From CAVVYA01 sp964577835 (GTDB taxonomy: Bacteria > Pseudomonadota > Alphaproteobacteria > SMXQ01), in contig CAZOBN010000002.1 of the NCBI GenBank assembly GCA_964577835.1, forward strand, positions 14,487 through 78,486: DNA of 64,000 nt, in the 5' to 3' direction. The notes beneath the pieces are model-generated. The model did not search any database and was not told the origin of the DNA. It saw nothing but the letters and a program-made list of their open reading frames with translations. The translations under genes were made by a program, and so were the position numbers. Shown here piece by piece: positions 9,260-17,726 of this stretch. Every line of letters begins with the position of its first letter. The first letter of the stretch is position 1.

Positions 9260-9817
9260 ATGAGCACAACGGAAGGCCCGTGCATACCTGAGGCGCAACC
9301 CGCGGCGATGCCCCGGGAGGCAACGGCGGTGGTGGTCCTGGATATGAACACCGAGTGTGAGGATCCGCAGGCCAGAAGTTACGCCCTCCTGAATCGCGTC
9401 GGCGCCTTCCTGCAACGTGCTCGCCAGCACAACGTGCCGATCATTTATACGGTCTCCCTCATGAACAAGGGAAACCGGCTGGGTGAGGTCGCGTCATCCC
9501 TCGGACGGCGGCAAGACGAACCGGTTCTCTATCCCGACGGCTTCGACAAGTTCACCGGCGGCGAACTGGAACGCCTGTTGCGTCCGCGTGGGGTGCAGAG
9601 CCTCGTGATTGTCGGCCGGTCAACCAATGTCGCGGTCATGTACACGGCCACGGCCGCGGCCCGTGTCCACAAGTTCCAGGTGGTCATTCCCATGGACGGC
9701 GTGGCCGCCAACGGGGACTATGAACACACCTATGCCCTGCACCAATTGAGCCACTTGCCGCGCAAGGTGAGTGTCCCCATTGCCTTTACTTTGCTGGATC
9801 AGATCGAGTTTCAATAG
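9260..9817 (+). CDS. Isochorismatase-fold hydrolase, catalytic Cys replaced
   Basis: This 185-residue protein has the isochorismatase-like fold. The conserved Asp is D28 (VVVLDMN) and the Lys is K97 (DKFTGG). The nucleophile motif, normally G-x-x-T-x-x-C-V, reads GRSTNVAV at 119-126, so position 125 is Ala rather than Cys. Cysteine members (nicotinamidase, N-carbamoylsarcosine amidase) need that residue; true isochorismatases such as EntB and PhzD do without it. It lies on the same strand after the ABC genes and may belong to the hyu operon. It is either an ether or vinyl-ether hydrolase or not an amidase at all. Confidence 0.8.
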   Translation: MSTTEGPCIPEAQPAAMPREATAVVVLDMNTECEDPQARSYALLNRVGAFLQRARQHNVPIIYTVSLMNKGNRLGEVASSLGRRQDEPVLYPDGFDKFTGGELERLLRPRGVQSLVIVGRSTNVAVMYTATAAARVHKFQVVIPMDGVAANGDYEHTYALHQLSHLPRKVSVPIAFTLLDQIEFQ

Positions 9818-9961
9818 GTGCCCACGCCAGATGCAATCCATAGCATCTGGAAGATCGGCCTCGGGGTCGCGACGAAGGTACTCGAAGAAGTGGCTCTACG
9901 ATGATAAAGGAAAACCCGGTGGATCTTGCTAATCGGCATCCAAATGGGTGAACCTCCCCGC

Positions 9962-10630
9962 TCAAGCCGCCGCTTCGACCGGGAGGCCGGCAGCCTTCCA
10001 TTCGGGATAACCGTCTTCGAGGCGACGGACGAGATAGCCGCGCGCCCGTAGCGCCGCCGCAGCCTCGAAAGAAAGAACGCAGTAGGGGCCGCGGCAATAT
10101 GCAATCACTTCCAGGTCTGGGGGAATTTCTCCCAGCCGACGCTCCAGCTCCTCAACGGGAATGTTGAGTGCCCCGGGAAGATGCCCACGGGCAAATTCGT
10201 CTTCCGGGCGAACGTCCAGAACCGTCACAAGCCCGCCCTCCAGCCGTGAGAGTAAGTCCTCGCGCGAGACCGGCTCCAGCGCGTCGCGGGCATGGAAGTA
10301 GTCGGCCATCACACGCTCGACCTCAGCCAGGTTCCGCTGGCCCACGCGTCCGAGCGCCTTGATCAGCGACACCACTTCCGGCTCCCCCGCGAGGCGATAG
10401 AGCACATGCTTGCCGCGGCGTTCCGTCGCGACGAGGCGCGCCCGCCGCAGGATCTGCAGGTGGCGCGACGTGTTGGCGAAGCTCAGATGAGCCCGCGCGG
10501 CAAGCTGCTCGACGTTGCGCTCCCCCTGCGCAAGATGCTCCAGCAACTCCAGCCTGTGCGCGTGGCCGAGCGCCTGGGCCACAGCGGCAAGACAGGTATA
10601 GATCGCCTGTTTCGGACCGACGCTTGACAC
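9962..10630 (-). CDS. ArsR-family regulator fused to a rhodanese domain
   Basis: Residues 1-100 form an ArsR winged helix (LSFANTSRHLQILRRARLV as recognition region) and residues 125-220 form a rhodanese domain (VLDVRPEDEFARGHLPGA) with active-site loop C-R-G-P-Y-C starting at C179. Such fusions sense sulfane sulfur or persulfide through cysteines; C13, C179 and C184 are candidates. The start is GTG. It is divergent from the persulfide-dioxygenase-like gene, and an 8-base-arm palindrome lies between them, which it most likely binds. Confidence 0.85.
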   Translation of the reverse strand: MSSVGPKQAIYTCLAAVAQALGHAHRLELLEHLAQGERNVEQLAARAHLSFANTSRHLQILRRARLVATERRGKHVLYRLAGEPEVVSLIKALGRVGQRNLAEVERVMADYFHARDALEPVSREDLLSRLEGGLVTVLDVRPEDEFARGHLPGALNIPVEELERRLGEIPPDLEVIAYCRGPYCVLSFEAAAALRARGYLVRRLEDGYPEWKAAGLPVEAAA

Positions 10631-10646
10631 AGCTCCTCCTCGATGA

Positions 10647-10672
10647 AATATTCAGCAGAATGATTGAATATT
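10647..10672. promoter_or_regulatory. Palindromic operator between the ArsR-rhodanese and metallo-hydrolase genes
   Basis: AATATTCA and TGAATATT are perfect 8-base arms with a 10-base spacer. The element sits 16 bases before the regulator start and about 30-55 bases before the divergent hydrolase. AT-rich palindromes of this type are the usual ArsR targets (the BigR/SqrR group is an example), so autoregulation plus control of the sulfur operon is likely. Confidence 0.65.
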
Positions 10673-10701
10673 AATCCTATCGCTCCCCGGTGCGCAAGCT
10701 C

Positions 10702-11442
10702 ATGATCCTCCGTCAGTTCCTGCATAACGACCCGGTCGGCATTTCCTATCTCTTCGGCTGCGGCGGGAAGACCGCCGGCGCGGTCATCGACCCAGTGGGC
10801 GATATCCAGCGCTACCTCCGCGCGGCCGAAGCCGCCGGACTGCGCATTCACTTCGTCGTCGACACGCATGTTCACGCCGACCATCTTTCCTCCGGCCGCG
10901 CCCTCGCCGAAGCGGCAGGCGCCGAATATGTACTCTCGGCGAAGGCGGATGTTTCGTTCACGTTCAAGGGCGTGCGCGACGAAGAGGTGCTTCCGCTGGG
11001 CAACGTCGCGGCCACGGTCCTGCACACGCCCGGTCACACGCCCGAGCATATCTGCCTGCTCGTGACCGACCGCACGCGCGCCGACGAGCCCTGGTTCGTT
11101 TTGACCGGCCATACCTTGATGGTGGGCGATCTTGGCCGCACGGAACTGGCCGCCAATGCCGAAGAAGGCGCGCGAGACCTGTTCCGCAGCGCGCGCCGGC
11201 TGAAGACTCTTCCGGATTATGTCGAGGTGCTCCCCGGCGCCTATGCCGGCTCGGTCTGCGGACGGCGCCTGAGCGGCAAACCATGGTCCACCATCGGCTT
11301 CGAGAAACGCCACAACCAGGCGCTCAGGATCGAGGACGAAGCCGAATTCACCCGCTTCATGCTGGCCGAGACTCCGCCGGCGCCGCCGGAGGCCGCCACG
11401 ATCAGGGCCGGCAACGCCGGCCTGACGCCCGCCGCAGCCTGA
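10702..11442 (+). CDS. Metallo-beta-lactamase-fold hydrolase, persulfide-dioxygenase-like
   Basis: This 246-residue protein has THVHADH at residues 55-61, the metal motif of the fold, a second His in HTPGHTPEH, and the Asp ligand in MVGDLGRTEL. Glyoxalase II and ETHE1/PDO persulfide dioxygenases share this set. The ArsR-rhodanese partner favours persulfide dioxygenase, which oxidises glutathione persulfide to sulfite. A GTG four codons upstream (10690) is an alternative start; ATG 10702 gives the usual MILRQF opening. Confidence 0.8.
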   Translation: MILRQFLHNDPVGISYLFGCGGKTAGAVIDPVGDIQRYLRAAEAAGLRIHFVVDTHVHADHLSSGRALAEAAGAEYVLSAKADVSFTFKGVRDEEVLPLGNVAATVLHTPGHTPEHICLLVTDRTRADEPWFVLTGHTLMVGDLGRTELAANAEEGARDLFRSARRLKTLPDYVEVLPGAYAGSVCGRRLSGKPWSTIGFEKRHNQALRIEDEAEFTRFMLAETPPAPPEAATIRAGNAGLTPAAA

Positions 11443-11445
11443 CGC

Positions 11446-12708
11446 ATGAGCGATGCGCCATCCCTGCTGCGGCTTGCCGGCTCGCCCGCCAGGCTGGGGC
11501 TCAAGGAGAACTGGCGGCAGTTCGCGCTGCTCGTCCTGATCAACGCCTTCGTCGGCGGCATGGTCGGGATCGAGCGAACGGTTGTGCCGCTGATCGGCAC
11601 CGAGGAGTTCGGCATCGCCTCGACGACGCTCGTCATGTCCTTCATCGTCAGCTTCGGCGTGGTCAAGGCTTTCGCCAATCTCGTCTCCGGCCACCTTGCA
11701 GACGTCTGGGGCCGCAAACGCGTTCTCGTCCTCGGCTGGCTCGTCGGCCTGCCGGTCCCGTTCATGATCATCTGGGCTCCGAGCTGGGAATGGGTCATCG
11801 CCGCGAATGCGCTCCTCGGCGTCAATCAAGGGCTTGCCTGGTCGATGACGGTGATCATGAAGGTCGACCTCGTGGGGCCGAAGTCGCGCGGCCTCGCCGT
11901 CGGGCTCAACGAATTCGCCGGCTATCTCGCCGTTGGCGTGACGGCGTTCCTCACCGGCTATCTCGCTTCGCGATACGGCCTGCGCCCGGCGCCGATCTAT
12001 CTCGGCGTCGGCTATGCGGTCCTAGGCGGCGTGCTGTCGGTCCTGCTGGTCCGCGACACGCGTGACCATGTCCGGCTGGAGGCCGCGTCCCATTCTCGGC
12101 AGCCCACTCCGATCGGCTTCCGCGAGGTCTTCGCGCTGACTTCGTTCCGCGACCGCAATCTGTTCGCCGCGTCGCAGGCTGGCCTCGTCAACAACCTCAA
12201 TGACGGCATGAGCTGGGGAATCTTTCCGTTGTTCTTCGCCTCCTTCGGCCTCGGTGTCGAACGCATCGGCGTCCTCAAGGCGCTCTATCCCACGACCTGG
12301 GGTATCCTGCAGATCGCCACCGGTCCCTTGAGCGACCGCTGGGGGCGCAAGGAGCTGATCGTCGCCGGCATGTGGGTGCAAGCTGGCGGCCTGTTCCTCA
12401 CCGCGGCGACGAGCCGGTTTGAATGGTGGCTCGTTGGCAGCCTCCTGCTCGGTCTCGGCACGGCCATGGTGTACCCTAGCCTGATCGCGGCGGTCTCCGA
12501 CGCCTCGCACCCGACCTGGCGCGCCCGCTCGCTCAGCGTCTACCGGTTCTGGCGGGATCTCGGCTACGCGATCGGCGCTCTTTCCGCGGGCCTCATTGCC
12601 GACAGCTTCGGCCTCTCGTGGGCCATTGCTTCAATTGCGGCGCTGACCTTCCTCTCGGGTCTCACCGTCGCCTTCCTCATGCATGAGAGGGCTGGGCCGC
12701 TCCCTTGA
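11446..12708 (+). CDS. MFS transporter in the sulfur cluster
   Basis: This 420-residue protein has about 12 hydrophobic helices and the MFS loop 2-3 motif GHLADVWGRKRVL, repeated in the second half as GPLSDRWGRKELI. It starts three bases after the hydrolase stop and is followed by a DsrE protein, so it is probably co-transcribed. Export of sulfite or another sulfur-oxidation product is a reasonable guess from context only. Confidence 0.85.
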   Translation: MSDAPSLLRLAGSPARLGLKENWRQFALLVLINAFVGGMVGIERTVVPLIGTEEFGIASTTLVMSFIVSFGVVKAFANLVSGHLADVWGRKRVLVLGWLVGLPVPFMIIWAPSWEWVIAANALLGVNQGLAWSMTVIMKVDLVGPKSRGLAVGLNEFAGYLAVGVTAFLTGYLASRYGLRPAPIYLGVGYAVLGGVLSVLLVRDTRDHVRLEAASHSRQPTPIGFREVFALTSFRDRNLFAASQAGLVNNLNDGMSWGIFPLFFASFGLGVERIGVLKALYPTTWGILQIATGPLSDRWGRKELIVAGMWVQAGGLFLTAATSRFEWWLVGSLLLGLGTAMVYPSLIAAVSDASHPTWRARSLSVYRFWRDLGYAIGALSAGLIADSFGLSWAIASIAALTFLSGLTVAFLMHERAGPLP

Positions 12709-12813
12709 CCTCGCGCAAAAGTCTGAGCCGTGCGGCTGATTAGAGTGGCAAAGTATCGCGGCCCGGAGCGGGGCCGCAAAGGGCCGCAAAGGCAAATCCG
12801 TGAGGTATGGATC

Positions 12814-13167
12814 ATGAAGACTCTCATCATTCTCAACGATCCGCCCTATGGCACCGAGCGGTGCTATAATGCACTTCGCCTCGCGACGGCTCTGCTCAAG
12901 AATGACGCAAGCGGTCAGATCACGCTTTTTCTGGTCGCGGATGCCGTGCTGGCCGCGAAGGCGGGCCAGAAAACCCCGGATGGCTATTACAATATCGAGC
13001 GCATGCTGAAGCGTGTTCTCACCGGCAAGGGCCAAGTCCTGCTGTGCGGCACCTGTATGGATGCGCGCGGCCTGACCGAAACCGAGATGATGGCGGGCGC
13101 GCGGCGTAGTTCCATGGATGAACTTGCCGCCGCTACAGTGGAAGCTGACAAGGTGCTGGTGTTCTGA
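12814..13167 (+). CDS. DsrE/DsrF-like sulfur-relay protein
   Basis: This 117-residue protein begins MKTLIILNDPPYGTERCYN, the opening of the DsrE family, and carries the motif LLCGTCMDARG near residue 75, with Cys residues placed like the sulfur-carrying Cys of the family. ATG 12814 is chosen over an upstream open frame because the family begins here. Located last in the sulfur cluster, it likely handles persulfide sulfur in the cytoplasm. Confidence 0.82.
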   Translation: MKTLIILNDPPYGTERCYNALRLATALLKNDASGQITLFLVADAVLAAKAGQKTPDGYYNIERMLKRVLTGKGQVLLCGTCMDARGLTETEMMAGARRSSMDELAAATVEADKVLVF

Positions 13168-13180
13168 ATATTGGGGCGAC

Positions 13181-13283
13181 TAGAGCATGATCCGTTTCAG
13201 TGGAATCGGATCATGCTCTCGAGTCTTGATTTAATCGCGTTTTCTACGCCGAACCGGTTTCCACTTCGGCGGAAAACGCTCTA
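13181..13283. repeat. 103-base palindromic intergenic repeat, copy 1
   Basis: It matches the element at 51103-51205 at about 95 of 103 positions. It has two hairpins: AGAGCATGATCCG with CGGATCATGCTCT, and GCGTTTTC with GAAAACGC enclosing GCCGAA and TTCGGC. It begins 14 bases after the dsrE-like stop. Similar elements are common between genes in Hyphomicrobiales. Confidence 0.88.
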
Positions 13284-13311
13284 GGGCATCGTCTCTCTTC
13301 GCGATAGCGCG

Positions 13312-13332
13312 ATGCGATGCATATCGCCATTT
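13312..13332 (+). repeat. 21-base direct repeat upstream of the DTW gene
   Basis: This matches 14301-14321 at 20 of 21 positions in the same orientation (core TGCATATCGCCATTT). The pair flanks the DTW-domain gene. It may be the remnant of an insertion target or of a degenerate repeat. Confidence 0.45.
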
Positions 13333-13545
13333 CGATCGCGGTCGCGTTCCCGCATTTGCGTGCGGCAGATCTTTGACGAGCTACAGGAGACAGTGCGGTC
13401 GGCCCTACCAGCGGTCAGACGCCCGGCAGCGGCTTTTCGGAAGACCCATTTCCTTGATCGCCGATGGTATGCCGCAGAGATTGCGCTATTTTAGGCGCAA
13501 CACAGTTCAAACGTGACGTCATTGAGGTTCCGCGGGCAAATAGCG

Positions 13546-14241
13546 ATGGATGAGATCGAGACCTGCAAGAATTGCGAAAAGCCGCTGAATTTGTGCGTCT
13601 GCGCCGCTTTGGCGCCGGTCGAGAATCGCGTGTCCGTTGTCATCCTCCGGCACCCGCAGGAACAGGATCGGCTGCTGGGCACGGCACGGATCGCCGTTCT
13701 GCAATTGAAAAATACCGTGCTGAAAACCGGCCTATCCTGGCCGAACCTTGCCAAGATCATCGGCCGTCCGGCCGACCTCAAGCGCTGGGGCGTTTTGTAT
13801 CTGGGCACAGCCAAAACATCGGCGCCTTTGCCGCCGCGGGTTTTGACGATCGTGAATAAAAACGGTGAAGCGTCGCCGGAACAGGATGAAATCTTAAAGA
13901 CGCTCGAAGGCATCATCCTGCTCGACGGCAACTGGCAACAGGCGAAGGCGCTGTGGTGGCGCAACTCCTGGCTGCTGAAATGCCGGCGCCTCGTGCTGCA
14001 GCCGCCGCGCGCGTCCCTCTATGGCAGCTTGCGCAAAGAGCCTAGAGCGGAAAGCGTTTCGACGATGGAAGCCGCTGCCTATACGCTCGCGGTGCTGGAT
14101 GACGACGCGTCTCTGGTCGATAAAATCCTGCCGCCCTTCCGGCTCCTGCTGGAAAAAGCCCGCGCGACAAACCCTGGAAGAAAGCCCGACCTTCGCCGGC
14201 GTAGAAATGGCGGCCATCCGCGTCGTCTACGTCGGGCATGA
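13546..14241 (+). CDS. DTW-domain tRNA-uridine aminocarboxypropyltransferase
   Basis: This 231-residue protein starts with a zinc-binding cluster (C7, C10, C17, C19: CKNCEKPLNLCVC) and has the family motif region ILLDGNWQQAKAL near residue 124, with Gly-Asn in place of Thr in DTW. Family members transfer the 3-amino-3-carboxypropyl group of S-adenosylmethionine to uridine in tRNA. A GTG at 13513 is possible, but ATG 13546 fits the family start. The C-terminal 20 residues are Arg-rich. No operon partner is seen. Confidence 0.82.
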   Translation: MDEIETCKNCEKPLNLCVCAALAPVENRVSVVILRHPQEQDRLLGTARIAVLQLKNTVLKTGLSWPNLAKIIGRPADLKRWGVLYLGTAKTSAPLPPRVLTIVNKNGEASPEQDEILKTLEGIILLDGNWQQAKALWWRNSWLLKCRRLVLQPPRASLYGSLRKEPRAESVSTMEAAAYTLAVLDDDASLVDKILPPFRLLLEKARATNPGRKPDLRRRRNGGHPRRLRRA

Positions 14242-14300
14242 CAGTCGTTCGATTACATTCCATGAGAAGCGCGCCAGGGCCCTACCATCGGGATCGGTTT

Positions 14301-14321
14301 ATGCGTTGCATATCGCCATTT
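14301..14321 (+). repeat. 21-base direct repeat downstream of the DTW gene
   Basis: This is the second copy of the element at 13312-13332, with one mismatch in 21. The remaining 14242-14422 gap holds nothing else that can be supported. Confidence 0.45.
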
Positions 14322-14422
14322 GGAATCATCGTTGCTCCGCCAGCCCGTTTGCCGTTTTAAGCGGCCCGTTCTCTCCGCCAGCGGGCGTGGCCGGGATTAG
14401 ATAATCTTCGGCCGCGAGATTC

Positions 14423-15649
14423 TCACGACCTCTTCTCCCGCAGCCACTCCAGCACACCTCGCCCGGCGGCAACGCCGGTCGCCATGCAGCCCTGCAGGAG
14501 ATAGCCTCCCGTGGGCGCTTCCCAGTCCAGCATCTCGCCCGCCGCGAACACACCGGGCCGGCGGCGCAGCATCAGCCGCTCGTCCAGCTCCGCGAGCGCG
14601 ATGCCGCCGGCCGTGGAGATCGCGCGCGCCAATCCGAAGGGCGCCGTCAGCCGCAGCGGCAGGGCCTTGATCAGCGTTGCCAACGGCTTGGTTTCGCCGG
14701 CGTGCAGGGCCTCCTGCACCAGGCCGATGGCGACCGGCGGCAGGCCCGCACGCTTGCGCAGGAAGTTGGACAGAGAGGCACGGCCGCGCGATCCGTCGAG
14801 CCGTTCGGCGAGCGCAGCGCTTGTCAGATCCGGGCGCAGGTCGATGTGCAGCAGGGCCGACCCCTCGGACGCGATCGCTTCGCGCGCTCGCGCCGCCAAC
14901 GCATAGACGGCACCGCCCTCGATGCCCTCCGCGGTGATCACGGCCTCGCCGCGAACCGTCAGATCGCCGAACGACAGGGCAATGCGCTTCAGCGGCGCGC
15001 CGGCATGGCGGTGCTTGAACATCTCTGACCAGTCAACCACGAAGCCGCAGTTCGCTGGCCGCAACGGCGCAATTTCGACATCAGGCAACAGCCCGGTCCA
15101 GCCGCCATCCGTGCCCAGCCGTGGCCAGGAGGCGCCGCCCAGGGCGAGTACCACCGCATCCGCGGCATAGGTGGCGCCGTCCGCGAAGCTCAGTGCGCCG
15201 GCGGCGTTCCAGCCGGTCCATTGCGCATGGGTCACGAGGCGAACGCCCATGCCGTCGAGCCGCCGGACCCATGCGCGCAGCAGCGGGCTCGCCTTCATCG
15301 CGCGCGGAAAGACACGTCCGCTGCTGCCGACGAAGGTCGGTTGTCCAAGTTCCTCGCACCAGTCGACCAATGCCTGGGGTGGAAAAGCCGCGAGCAGCGG
15401 GCCCATCCAATCCGCCGCCGCGCCGTAGCGCGCGCGGAAACGATCGGCTGGCTCGGAATGGGTCAGGTTCAAACCGCCGCGCCCGGCCATCAGCAGCTTG
15501 CGCCCGACGCTGGGCATCCGTTCGAACACGGTAACGGCCACGCCCTCACGGGCGATGATCTCGGCGGCCATCAGGCCGGCGGGGCCGCTACCGATGACGG
15601 CGACGCGGCAATCTTGAGGGGCGGCGGTTTTCACGGCCTTCTTATGCAC
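14423..15649 (-). CDS. NAD(P)/FAD-dependent oxidoreductase, HI0933/BaiN-like flavoprotein
   Basis: This 408-residue protein opens with a dinucleotide-binding motif (VAVIGSGPAGLMAAEIIA, near residues 16-33) and has the family segments GRGGLNLTHSEP and LALGGASWPRLGTDGGW. The C-terminus has the second FAD contact, GVFAAGEMLDWEAPTGGYLL. Members of this group are widespread flavoproteins of mostly unknown substrate; BaiN is one studied relative. The start is GTG. The gene stands alone on the minus strand. Confidence 0.87.
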   Translation of the reverse strand: MHKKAVKTAAPQDCRVAVIGSGPAGLMAAEIIAREGVAVTVFERMPSVGRKLLMAGRGGLNLTHSEPADRFRARYGAAADWMGPLLAAFPPQALVDWCEELGQPTFVGSSGRVFPRAMKASPLLRAWVRRLDGMGVRLVTHAQWTGWNAAGALSFADGATYAADAVVLALGGASWPRLGTDGGWTGLLPDVEIAPLRPANCGFVVDWSEMFKHRHAGAPLKRIALSFGDLTVRGEAVITAEGIEGGAVYALAARAREAIASEGSALLHIDLRPDLTSAALAERLDGSRGRASLSNFLRKRAGLPPVAIGLVQEALHAGETKPLATLIKALPLRLTAPFGLARAISTAGGIALAELDERLMLRRRPGVFAAGEMLDWEAPTGGYLLQGCMATGVAAGRGVLEWLREKRS

Positions 15650-15822
15650 CGCCGAACGGCAGGATGGCCAGCCGCATCGGCGGCATCATCAGACCATGGA
15701 TCAGTGTCGCGACCTTTTTCCGGCAGCGTGCTGCGACGATTCGGCGCGCTGACCGCTTGATGGCATGCTTGCTACGGCTATCGCCTGCAAAGAACGAGCT
15801 TCTCCAGTGGAGCCTCGCCAGT

Positions 15823-15951
15823 TCACGTCCCTATGACGAGGCTCGCCAGTGCGGCAACGCCGATGATGAATAAAATCGCGCCGACGAACCACAGCAGGCC
15901 GCGAATCCCAAAGCATCCTTTGACCGAGCATCCATTTTGCATGCCCCACAT
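15823..15951 (-). CDS. Small membrane protein of 42 residues
   Basis: A short frame begins MWGMQNGCSVKGCFG and has one hydrophobic helix (LLWFVGAILFIIGVAALASL) near residues 18-37. A strong ribosome-binding site (GGGAGG) stands 7-8 bases before the ATG. Two Cys residues precede the helix. No family is recognised. The rest of the 15650-16169 gap shows no other supported gene. Confidence 0.6.
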   Translation of the reverse strand: MWGMQNGCSVKGCFGIRGLLWFVGAILFIIGVAALASLVIGT

Positions 15952-16169
15952 ATTGGTCCTCCCGCCCGTCCTAACAAGGCGTCGCCGAGTCGGGGGTGTC
16001 GCCGCGGTGTGACTGCCCCGCCGGCGTTATTTCAGAGGAGGCTGAATTCATGCCGACACCGGGCGCGCAAACGACAGTCTAAGGGCGGGGATTGGACGTA
16101 TAGCCAGGGGGTGGGCCGCTAAATCCCCGAGCGGGCGCCTCGATTTGCTGCTGACGCAAACCCGTCGCG

Positions 16170-16580
16170 TCACCGATTTCGGAAGGCGTCGGCCATGCGC
16201 AGGAACGCCGGGTCGAGCAGCGTTCGGACGTCCGCCGGAACGTCGCAATCTTCCATCGCCCGGCGCATGCACATCATCCATGCATCGCGCTCCGCCTCGC
16301 CAATGCTGAATGACCGGTGCGCGGATACGATGCATTTCTGATCGGGCCGCTGAAAATAGAGCGGCGGCCCGCCGAGCCAGCCGCTCAGGAACTCGAATAG
16401 GCGCTCGCGCATGGGGGAAAGATCCGCGGCGTGCATGGCGCGAATGCGCGCGGCTTCGGGCGCGCTGTCCATGATGTCGTAGAAGCGATCGACAATTCGG
16501 CGGACGGTCGCTTCGCCGCCGAGCATTTCATAGGGCGTTTTCTCGCGTTCGGCTTCGGCTGCGCATTCGTTAAGGGTCAT
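16170..16580 (-). CDS. Truncated haemoglobin, group II-like
   Basis: This 136-residue globin has EMLGGEATVRRIVDRFYDIM at the N-terminus, the PMRERLFEFLSGWLGGPPLY helix, proximal His H88 (SAHRSF) and a following WMMCMRRAM helix with the Trp typical of group II. Such proteins bind O2 or NO and are often induced under low oxygen. A perfect TTGAT-N4-ATCAA box lies 83-96 bases upstream of the start codon, fitting FixK/FNR control. Confidence 0.88.
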   Translation of the reverse strand: MTLNECAAEAEREKTPYEMLGGEATVRRIVDRFYDIMDSAPEAARIRAMHAADLSPMRERLFEFLSGWLGGPPLYFQRPDQKCIVSAHRSFSIGEAERDAWMMCMRRAMEDCDVPADVRTLLDPAFLRMADAFRNR

Positions 16581-16662
16581 AGGCCTGCGGTACGGTTCTG
16601 GCTACCGGTGTGACGGGTAAAGATGCAGGGCCGAAGATATAGTCTCGCCCCGTCTCGTGGCA

Positions 16663-16676
16663 TTGATTTGGATCAA
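16663..16676. promoter_or_regulatory. FixK/FNR box upstream of the truncated haemoglobin
   Basis: TTGAT, TTGG, ATCAA is a perfect match to the FNR/FixK consensus TTGAT-N4-ATCAA. The nearest downstream start is the minus-strand haemoglobin at 16580. The flanking bases GGCA and AT match those of the box at 54477. Confidence 0.72.
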
Positions 16677-16716
16677 ATGGCGTGTGGCGTCGCACTGATA
16701 GGCGGCGACAGCGCTG

Positions 16717-17661
16717 TCAGGCATCCGTTCCATTGACGGTGTTCGCCATCGGTTGTCCCGGCAAATATCGCGCGAGATTGTCGGTGAAGACCTTTCTCAG
16801 CTTTTGCCACCGTTGCGGATCGCTCGAAGCGATGCCCGGGCTGATGATCAAGTTGGGCGCGTCCCACAAGGGCGATTCGGCCGGCAGGGGATTGGCCTCG
16901 AACACGTTGCACGCGGCGCCCGCGATCCAGCCATTCTGCAGCGCCCGCAACAGCGCCGCGTCGGGCACGATTTCTCGCGTGACCAGATTGACGAGATAAC
17001 TGGTCTTCTTCATCGATTGCAGCTCGCGCTCGCCGATAAGCCCGCGCATGGCGTCGCTCCCCGGCAGGCTGATGATGAGGACATCGCAGTCCCGCAGCAG
17101 GTCGGGCAGCCGATCCATGGCATAGACCGCATCCACGTAGGGCGGAACGTCATGGATCTTGCGGCGGATCGCGCGCACGCTCATGCCTTGCTTGTGCAGC
17201 CGCTGCGCTACGGCCGAACCGACGGCGCCGAGCCCGAGCAGCCCGACCACCTTGCCGGCGAGCGTGTCGGGGCGGATCGTTTCATCCCAACGCCGTTCCT
17301 GCTTGGCCTGCCACAGGGAAGGGAATTTCTTGGCAAAGGCCAGAACGCAGGCTTCGGTGAACTCCGACAGAGGTTCCGCCTGGACACCGCGGCTGCTCGT
17401 CACCGGTATGGCTCGGGCGACCACCGAGGGGGTGAGATAATTCAGCCCGCCGCCATAGGTCGTGTGGATCCACTTCAGGCCCGGCAATTGCGCGGCCTGC
17501 TCGTCCGCCAGCCGTGAATTTGTGAAGACGACCTGGATGGATGGATAGTCCTCCGGTTTTGGATCGGCGGAGAATTTGACGTTGGGAAACTGGCGGTGCA
17601 GCGCATCGGCCTCGCCCTGCGGCAGGTCGCGTCCCAATCGAAGCCACACATGACAATCCAC
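16717..17661 (-). CDS. D-2-hydroxyacid dehydrogenase family protein, catalytic His missing
   Basis: This 314-residue protein has the Rossmann motif GLLGLGAVGSAVA (about 140-152) and family residues R229 (VNLVTREIV) and E255 (NVFEANPLP). The catalytic His, normally in a P-H-I-A motif, is replaced: the sequence reads SPGIAS with Gly at 276. Without that His the usual hydride transfer should be weak, so the real reaction is uncertain. The start is GTG behind GGAGG. A decayed transporter locus lies directly upstream. Confidence 0.8.
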   Translation of the reverse strand: MDCHVWLRLGRDLPQGEADALHRQFPNVKFSADPKPEDYPSIQVVFTNSRLADEQAAQLPGLKWIHTTYGGGLNYLTPSVVARAIPVTSSRGVQAEPLSEFTEACVLAFAKKFPSLWQAKQERRWDETIRPDTLAGKVVGLLGLGAVGSAVAQRLHKQGMSVRAIRRKIHDVPPYVDAVYAMDRLPDLLRDCDVLIISLPGSDAMRGLIGERELQSMKKTSYLVNLVTREIVPDAALLRALQNGWIAGAACNVFEANPLPAESPLWDAPNLIISPGIASSDPQRWQKLRKVFTDNLARYLPGQPMANTVNGTDA

Positions 17662-17726
17662 CGAAAACCTCCGATCCGTGTGAAAACAAAAACCTGCGAC
17701 CGCGCCGACATTCGCGGCGCGAAGGC

